From Amblyornis subalaris (lineage: Eukaryota; Chordata; Aves; Passeriformes; Ptilonorhynchidae), in contig JACAXG010000081.1 of assembly GCA_018881555.1 (NCBI GenBank), forward strand, positions 850,399 through 914,398: a stretch of 64,000 nt of DNA, in the 5' to 3' direction. Both the position numbers and the translations under genes were made by a program. This document shows positions 56,857 through 64,000 of this stretch, one piece after another. Within the stretch, counting starts at the first letter, position 1. Each line of letters starts with the position of its first letter. The notes below the pieces were generated by a model that worked only from the letters and a program-made list of their open reading frames with translations, was not told the DNA's origin and did no database searches.

Positions 56857-59275
56857 GTCTTGTGGTGTGCTCCTCGTCACCGTCAGCAGATAAATCCACC
56901 CTCCGTTGTCTCCATCTCTCCACCAGCCAACCAGCCATTCTGCCGTCTGGTCCTCCACTCCTCACACTTAGAGATTCAGACATATTTTCCGACCAAGCTT
57001 TTATTTTTTTAAGAGTTGTCTCCGAAGAGTATTTTGCATAGTCGCTTTCTTCTAAGATAACGTGAAGCGAAAGATGACGTTGTCCGTTCGTCTACGTTAG
57101 TTGATTTTTTTTTTTTTTTCTGAGCGAAAAGCCGATACCTCAAGATCTTAAAGCCCAACCAGTGAGAGCTCCTGATTGGTTGGTTTTTAAAGATACTGAA
57201 ATCATGAGCCGCCTTCTGATTGGCTGGAACTGTTCCGAAAACGCACGGCGCCGAAGCTCCTGGGACCAACCAAATTCATCCCAGAAAACCGAGAGGGACT
57301 GGAGTCTGACTCCGTTGGTTTTTTTTTTTTGTGTTTCCATGATCTCCCCAGTTCATCCTCCCGCCCCGAGGAAGGGGACGAATGCCCCCTTCAGCCCCGC
57401 GGCCATCCTTGAGATGCCCAGGTGAGGTGGGACCAGCCCCGCCACGGAGCTTGATGGCGTCTCCTCAGCTTCCTCCTCCTCCCCGCTGGGCTGTCAGCAC
57501 ACCTGGAGCGGGAGGAGGCTCCCGAGCCAATGCCTGGCCTGTGCTGCAGGGAGCAGCATCGCCCTTCGGGTGGCAGGTATCCAACGCNCACCAGATCCGG
57601 GTGAGACGGCCCTAAACCCCAGCGCTGTCCGGAGAAGCACCCACCAGAGCCCAGTGCTGCTGGGAGCACCTTCACAGCCAGCCTGGGACAGCGAGGACTG
57701 CCTTGGGCACTGCTGAGGACAGTCCCCATCCGCCCCTTCCTGGAGAGAGGCAGGAGCAGAGCAGGGACGGGGGATGAGAATCGTCCAGCCTGCAGGGTGC
57801 CGGCAGGAGCTGCAGCCGGAGGAGGAGGAGGAGGGCTCAGGATACCCATCCCGGGCATTGCAGCTGCGTGGCGAAGATGGCTGGAAGCAAGACACGCCGA
57901 GGCAGGGGAATGGCCGCAGGCTTTGCCCTTTGCTTGTCCCCAAGGAGCTCTATCCCTCCTCCCCTGGGCTCTGCCCCGGCCCCGCAGCCCCCACGGCCGC
58001 TGCCACCCAGCACGGCCGCCCCCACCCCTCTGCCTCGGGTGCATTTGCCATCCCGAGCTCTTCCCTACGGATCATCTCTCATTTCTTTCCATACCATCAC
58101 CCTTAGCAGCATCAATGCCATCGGCTTCCCGCACGCTCCTCCTGCTCCTCTCCTGCCCCCTCCGTTGGTTCGTGAATTTTTTGGCCCCAGGGATCCAGTG
58201 TTCTCGTGGATGCAGGGGAAGCACCGTGTGCTGGGCAAGGTGGGCGGGAGCCACCCGGCCCCTGCCAGGTTCCGGAAAAAAAACCCACAAAGTCAGAAAA
58301 GACCCAACCAACCACCTGTCTCAGCAATGCACCCCGGTTTTTGTACATTGATTGTGTAATTTAAGAAGTATATATATAATATATATATCTCTCGTGATTG
58401 TATTTCCGTGGATACAACAACAAAAAGCAGCAAGAGAAAATAACCGAGCTCTGTCAGCGTCCTTGGCTCTGGGGTCTCCTTTGCTGTGCGTCTGTCTCGC
58501 CCCCCAGGGGGGTGGCTGAGGGGGTTATGGACCCCTATTGCACCCCCNGTGACACCCCCAACCCAGGGCTTTGGGGTACAGTGGGATGGGGGGCTGGGAT
58601 GCATTGCTGGGGTCTGGGGGACAAGGCTGCGGGAGGGGGAACAGCCACTGCCTTTGGGGACCCCTGTGCCACTGCCAGACAAAGCCTTGGGAAACCCATG
58701 GGGGGACAAGAAATAACACAGGTTTTGGGGCCATTCCCAGCACCAGCCCGACCCAGCGCTCCCCAGGGCCTGCAAAAGCCCTGGCACATCAGGTTGATGC
58801 CACTTCCTGCCCTCCCCCACCCTGCCAGAGGACCTGTGAGGGGGGACACGAGGTCTGGGGCGCCACCGGCACCCCCGGCCCATCCTCCCAGTGCCCCCGC
58901 ACCGGCTGCATCAGGCACACAAAGCAAATCACAAGACACATTTTTCTTTCTTTTCCCCCCGTTTTTTGTTTTTCTATCCCCTTTTCCAAAGGCCAAGGCA
59001 GTTTTCCCCCTTCCCCCGCTCCTCGCTGCCCTCCATCAGCCGGGATGCGAGCGGGGCTGGCCAGAGGAACAGAAGGGAAAGGCAGTAGCTGGCACCGGCA
59101 GCTTTTTTAAGGAAAAAAAAACCAAAAAGACCAAGAACCAGGTGTTTTTCCTTTTAAGCTCCCACAGAATATCCCTGGGAGCCAGGGCCACACCTCTGCA
59201 TTTGAACCTAAACCACAACTCGCCGCCAGCCAAAACCAAAAAGCAAATAAACAAATAAAAAACCTATAATATAAA
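56857..59275 (+). other. PACSIN1 3' UTR
   Basis: No coding exon lies between the PACSIN1 stop and a pair of AATAAA words at 59246. The first part has long T runs (57100-57119, 57321-57331) and two copies of CTGATTGG (57171 and 57220). A (TA)n-like stretch lies at about 58366-58388. An upstream cleavage site near 58440 after AAAATAACC is possible but lacks a canonical signal. Confidence 0.5.
59246..59259 (+). terminator. Twin AATAAA, likely PACSIN1 poly(A) signal
   Basis: Two overlapping-spaced AATAAA hexamers (59246-59251 and 59254-59259) occur in an A-rich stretch about 2.4 kb after the PACSIN1 stop. They are the first canonical plus-strand signals I found after that stop. An A-rich context makes a chance occurrence possible. 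Confidence 0.5.
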
Positions 59276-60208
59276 AAATCAACATTGCCAGGTAACTCTG
59301 ACTCTGGTGCAATGCTCAGATGAAGCAATTCCCAGCTCTCTGTCCCAGTCTGGCCTTGGCTGATCACACTCTGGATTTAGTGTCCAGGGGGAAACAGCAA
59401 AGCTGCCATCTCCCTTTCCCCAAACTCTGGAATCAAGCAGTCCAAGTAAAATCCAAATCAAGGGAAGAGCTCTGTGCAAGGGCACAGGACACAGGTTCTA
59501 GGAGTGCTCTGGTGGCCCTGTACCCGAGGATGGAGGACCCAGCTTGGGGACCCTCACTGTGCACAGCCCCACACCCACATTTACAGCTGCTCCCTTTGCA
59601 AAACTCCTGTTTTCAGTCCCAAATCCCTGCAGAGGGGAGAAGCCGAGCATATCCTGGAGTGAAAAGCAAAGGGGGGATGCTCTTGTCCCGAGGAGATGCC
59701 CACGGTCCCCAGAGGCACAGCTCCCATGGCCGGCAGCATCCCTGGGCAGTGCCAGGCTGCTCCCACATGGATTGGGTCAGGCCAGCACGGGCCCCAGCAA
59801 GGGCAGCAGCGGGTGTCCCTGTCCCTGCTGATGTCCCTGTCCCTGTGGGTGCCATTGTCCCAGCTCATGCCCAGGCTTTGTCCTCCCCGAACAATGGCTG
59901 GGGCGAAGCCACCTGCAGCCAGCACCCGGGAGGGAGGAGAGGAGGAGGGGCAAGCCCAGCCACTGTGCCCACCCTTCCCTTGGATTCGCCCATGGCAGAT
60001 GAGGGCTCTGCACGGTCCTTGCCCCACACCAGGGCCTGCTGGAGGTGAGGGGGGGGTCCCTCTGTCCGTTGCCAGCAGGTCCTGGCAGGGGAAGCCTCGC
60101 ATCCCAGCCGAGGTCCTTAGTGCTGGCAGAGAGTTTCTGTGGCTGGGGGCAGAGGGAGGCGGCGAAGGTCCCCTGTCCCTCCCGGGGCTCAGCCTGTCCT
60201 GCTGCCCC
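59276..60208 (-). other. Region past SPDEF stop codon, presumed SPDEF 3' UTR
   Basis: No minus-strand AATAAA or ATTAAA was found by eye between 59280 and the SPDEF stop at 60209. The SPDEF 3' UTR must therefore use a variant signal or extend into the PACSIN1 3' UTR. The sequence is GC-rich with a degenerate GTCCCTGTCCCTG run near 59815-59845. Confidence 0.4.
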
Positions 60209-62217
60209 TCAGACCGGGTGGACGAACTGGTAGACGAGGCGCTGGGAGATGTCGGGTTTGCGGATGATCCCTTTCTTGTAGTACTGCCGGATGGAGCGGC
60301 TCAGCTTGTCGTAGTTCATGGCCGGGCGGTTCTTGCGGATGCCCCACAGCCGGGCCACCTGCGCCGAGTCCTCGATCTTGAAGATGCCTGGCAGGGAGCG
60401 GGGCACAGAGGNTTGGTTACGAGCTCTCCTCCCCCACCCAGAGCCTACCCCGGGGCCTCCGGGGCACCCCCCGCCCACCTTTGTCCTTGTTGAGCCAGCG
60501 GATGAAGCGCCCGTAGTTGTGGGGTTTCAGCAGCAGCTCCTTGAGGAACTGCCAGAGGTGGATGGGTTGGCCGGCGCAGGACGAGTCCACCTCGCTGTCG
60601 GCCCANCTGGTGTCACCTCCTGCCGCGGGAAGGGACGGGTGAGAGGAGGGTGGGGACGGACAGACCTCCCTGCTGTGCACTGCCCTGGGGACCCGAACAA
60701 GACCTCATGGGTGAACCCCAGCTCAAGGCCCAGGTGCTGGGTCTGGAAGCTTTGCTTTCTCCTTCTTTCTTGGAGCAGGGAGAACAGCTCAGTCCTGCCC
60801 TTGCGCAGCCCGCAGGGTTGCAGGGGTGTGGGACGGGGCCAGTGAGGGGCTCGTGGCCATTTCCCCTTTGCTGCACCTTGCAGAGCGCCCTGGGGCTGCT
60901 CTGGGGCAGGGGGAGTGAAACCACACGGATTTCGCGGCAGCAGCAGCCACTCCAGTGAACTGGATAATTGCAATTAAGCAGGGAGGGATTCTCAAGTACC
61001 CCGGACCTGCCCGANGCAGGAGTGGGGCCAGTGGAGCTGAGCCCACACAGAACTCACCNCAGTATCTCACATCTCCGGGGGCAGCCTTCTCCTTCATCCA
61101 GGCGGCTGGAAGGGAGGAGCGAGGGGTCAGGGGGGCATCTCCTGCTGCACAGCATCGCCCACCCTCCCCAGCTCCCTCCCGGTCCCTGGCACCNACCAGA
61201 CTTCCAGATGTCGAGGTGGGCGTGCAGGATGTCGCCGCAGGCNGGCGAGCGCTGGCAGAACTGCTCCTCGGACATGGCACACAGGTCCTTTCCCGACAGC
61301 TCCTGGAAGGACTTCCCGATCTGCGGCAGCCGGTACTGGTGCTCCGTCCACAGGATCCACTTCTGCACATTCCCGGGGCTCCAGTCTGTGGGGTCTGGAG
61401 GCGGAGGGGGGTGAGCGTGGCCAGCCAGGAGCCGTCCCTTCCTCCCGTGGGGGAGCAGCTGCTCTCCCCCAGACCCCAACACATGGGTGCAGCCCCCAAG
61501 GAACCATCCCCTCTTCCTGTGGGGAAGCAGCCACACTCCCCCAGACCCCCACAAGTGGCTGTAGCCCCCCAGGAGCCATCCTCTCCTCCCACAGGGAGCG
61601 GCCACGCTCCCCCAGATCCCCACATGCAGCTGCAGCCCCCCAGAAACCATCCCCTCCTTCCACGGGGGATCAGCTGTGCTCCCCCAGACCCTCACCCACG
61701 GCTGCAGCCCCCCAAACGCAGCGTGGCTTTGGCTCCCAGGCCGGCACACCCCTTCCCGGGCGCACCCACCTGCGGCGATGTTGAGGAGCTTGCAGGCTGT
61801 CTCGATGTCCTTCAGCACCTCGCCCACCACCATGCTCTGCACCTGCTCCAGCGAGTGCTCCTCCAGGTGCAGGCTGCCCTGCAGGTCCCCCTCGGGCCCC
61901 AGCCCCAGGCCCTGGCTGTCGATGATGGGACACTGCTCCGGCTCCTTCCGCGCCTCCTCCCGCCCGCCCTGCCCGCCGCCGTGGGACGGTTCCCCGGCGC
62001 CCTTGCCGGCCCAGGCCGTGTCCTCCGGGTACAGCATGTCGAAGTAGTGGAGGCAGAAGGCGGGCAGGGGCTGCTCGGGGGTGCCGGGGGGGCTGGGGCT
62101 CTCCGGGCAGCCCCAGCCCCGGGGGTCGGGGTCCCGCGGGGGTGGCAGCAGCGCGGGGTCCGGCCAGGCGAGGCGGCCGGGGGGCAGAGCGGTCAGCCCG
62201 GGGCTGGCACTGCCCAT
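60209..62217 (-). CDS. SPDEF: SAM pointed domain-containing ETS transcription factor (SPDEF/PDEF), 5 coding exons
   Basis: This epithelial ETS factor drives goblet/secretory cell programmes and prefers GGAT cores. Minus-strand coding exons in transcript order: 62217-61770, 61394-61197, 61105-61058, 60619-60479 and 60387-60209, giving 337 residues (335 in human). The start MGSASPGL matches the family; the exon begins at 62246 after a CAG acceptor. The Pro-rich N-terminus carries the conserved [27 protein letters not shown] opens into the Pointed domain (about 150-215, [20 protein letters not shown]). The ETS domain is at about 250-335 ([20 protein letters not shown], then the recognition helix [16 protein letters not shown]), ending QFVHPV. 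Exon 4 is only 48 bp; the linker before [10 protein letters not shown] is about two residues shorter than in human. The donor of the second coding exon pair is GTNGGT (N at 61194). Three coding Ns (61243, 61059, 60606) are third codon bases. Confidence 0.96.
61428..61715. repeat. 72-bp tandem repeat (4 copies) filling an SPDEF intron
   Basis: Copies begin at about 61428, 61500, 61572 and 61643. Each has GGA(A/G)CCATCCCCTC, then a GGGG(A/G)AGCAGC core and CTCCCCCAGACCCC. They occupy most of the 375-bp intron between the first and second coding exons. The unit (24 codons) and the intron (125 codons) are both multiples of three, and no stop codon occurs in the SPDEF frame. Confidence 0.9.
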
Positions 62218-62246
62218 CCCTGCTCCGCTCAGCGCCGGCTCCAAAC

Positions 62247-64000
62247 CTGCCCGGAGAGGAGAGAGGAGGAGAGCTCAGCCCGGCACTGCTGCTGCCTTCC
62301 CGCCCAGCAGCCAGGCACAAAGGGAGGAACTAAGCCTGTTAGAGGGGAAAAAACCTCCAAAGAGCCCCACGGTGCCCCGTGAGCCTCCGGATGAGTGCGG
62401 GGTCAGCCGTGGCTGGGAGGGCTGTCCNCAGTTTGGGAGGACCAACAGCCAGCAGGGAGAAGGAGCCCAGGAGATGAGCAGGATCTGACCCCTGTGGGTA
62501 TTTAGGGGCTCCTCATGGATTGNACCCCAGGCTTGCAGCAACTCCAGTCCCAGCTTGAGCTGAGGCCCTGGCAGGAGGCAGCAGGGAACACTTGGTGGGG
62601 ATCACCAGCACCCGTACAGGACAGCCCTGAGGTGACAAGGAGTGCTTGAGCCACACAGACACGTTTCTGTGTATGGGAAACATCCTCTGCTTCTTCCACC
62701 TGAGGCACAACAGTCCCCAGACCCAGATCTCCCAGGAGGGACTGAGCCTAGCACTGCAGCACCCAGTCCTCAGTTGCCACTGCCAACCCCCAGATGAGAG
62801 CTTGCCTCGCAAGAAAGGAGAATTGCAATTACCTTTACTCTCTTGCAAGAAAAACCACCCAAAATCAGCCTGTCCCCATCTGTCTCTGTATGCAGGGAGT
62901 CCCGGAGGCCATGGAGAAGAGGATGAACCTGCTGAATTTCCATGGCAACACCAGGGAATGGCTCCATCCGTGGAGAAACCTCCCCAAGAACCATCCTGAG
63001 GCTTTGGGAAGAGGAAGCCCCTGCCAGGGAGAAGCTGCCAATGGNCATGGCCAGGGCACTGCCCAGCTCCTCTACCTTCAGCATTGCATTTTACAAGAAG
63101 AAAAAGAAGAACCATCCCAAATTGATGGTTTAAAAGCAGAAAAGGGAGCTTTGGCAATGGAGCTGGCACTGGGAAACCAGGCAGCCCTGAAAGGGAACAG
63201 GGGGCAGTGGCCAGGGAAAGGGGGTGCCCTGTTTGCTCCAAACCCCAGCTGGGGGAAAAAAGGTTTAAAAACCATGAGAGGAAAATATCCCACTGGGTTC
63301 CTCCAGGCAGAGCACAGCCCCCAAGCATGATGGTGGTTGGTGAAGGAGGGACACTGGGGACCCAGCCCCGTGTCCCATACTCAGTGGGGGAGTTAATGCA
63401 GCCCCTGAGGATTCAGTGTTCCCAGGAATAGGGGTTTTGAAGTTCTGCACTGCCTGCACCAGGGGGAAGTACATAACTTCATCCTTGGAATAGCCCAAAG
63501 AGCTACATAGAGAAAAACACGTGGAGGAACCATNGACACCTAAACAGCACCCATGGCACCCTGAGCCTGCGGGTTCAGGAGGAGGAGGGAGAACNGGGTA
63601 CCCAAACCACTGAGCTGCCCCCACCATCCAAACAGTTTCCCTGAGAGATGGTGCCTGCTTCCAAACCTCTCCTTGATTTGCTCAGGATTAAAAGAAGAGC
63701 TTTAGGAGATCAGCTCTAAATCCAGCCTCACGCTGCTCCCGGCACAAAAGCGAAGCGGTAACAGCTTGTGCAGCTCCTGCTGCTGCATGGTGCTGGCTAT
63801 GGGGGTGTCTGGGGAGGGGACGGGGGCCTTGTCCCCAACGCCTCCAGGATGCTCTGAGGTCATGCTGCCTCCTCCACCAGCTGTAAACCGCACACACGGA
63901 GGAGCAGAGCTGTGGAACCGTCCCTGGGAACGCCGCAGGATGGGCAGCCCCAGCCCCATCTTCATCCTCCTCCTGTTCCCCTCCTCCCGAGTGGAACCAG
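62247..64000 (-). other. SPDEF upstream sequence / first intron
   Basis: The acceptor at 62247-62249 shows that the first coding exon is preceded by an intron, so the noncoding first exon and promoter lie further up, either here or beyond the window. No coding exon or clear promoter was recognised. The sequence is less CpG-rich than other upstream regions in this window. Confidence 0.5.

Noticed and set aside
61106..61196. Continuation of the SPDEF frame through the intron between the second and third coding exons
   Set aside because: The intron is 91 bp, not a multiple of three. The open frame after it is out of register with the conserved AAWMKEK exon, so normal splicing is required.

Overview
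This is vertebrate nuclear DNA, most likely from a bird. Every protein-coding gene I can identify is split by GT/AG introns, and the order HMGA1 – SMIM29 – NUDT3 – RPS10 – PACSIN1 – SPDEF is the one I know from human chromosome 6p21. Three CR1 LINE fragments with avian-type 3' tails, compact introns and many GC-rich minisatellites point to a bird, probably a microchromosome segment (chicken chromosome 26-like, from memory). The species cannot be fixed. There is no operon, CRISPR array or prokaryotic system here.

Layout. HMGA1 (+, coding 1450-3981) and SMIM29 (-, coding 6323-5590) converge, with their poly(A) signals about 240 bp apart. An intergenic stretch of GC-rich DNA and minisatellites follows. 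NUDT3 (-, coding 36754-16655) has five coding exons, two large introns and a probably long 3' UTR reaching towards 9.9 kb. A 12-copy minisatellite lies between the NUDT3 CpG-island promoter and the 3' end of RPS10 (-, coding 41821-38275). From 42.6 to 53.7 kb there are CpG islands, candidate noncoding first exons for PACSIN1 and a 30-bp VNTR. PACSIN1 (+, coding 53797-56856, 445 codons) and SPDEF (-, coding 62217-60209, 337 codons) again converge. The last 1.75 kb is SPDEF upstream or intron-1 sequence.

Functions. The genes are neighbours by conserved synteny, not members of one pathway: an AT-hook chromatin protein, a small membrane protein, a diphosphoinositol-phosphate/mRNA-cap Nudix hydrolase, 40S ribosomal protein eS10, a neuronal F-BAR/SH3 endocytic adaptor, and an epithelial ETS factor. 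The strongest functional link is that RPS10 and NUDT3 lie head-to-tail with phase-0 junctions, so the RPS10-NUDT3 readthrough fusion known in human could also be made here.

Second-look items: two let-7 seed matches in the HMGA1 3' UTR, tandem NAG acceptors in HMGA1, loss of one of two NPF motifs in PACSIN1, a perfect RFX X-box palindrome at a candidate PACSIN1 promoter, a repeated novel-looking element in the NUDT3 promoter, an SPDEF intron made of in-frame 72-bp repeats, and single Ns that in coding sequence fall only on third codon positions. I found no convincing unknown gene or wholly new system. All exon models were assembled by eye from reading frame, splice consensus and remembered vertebrate homologues.
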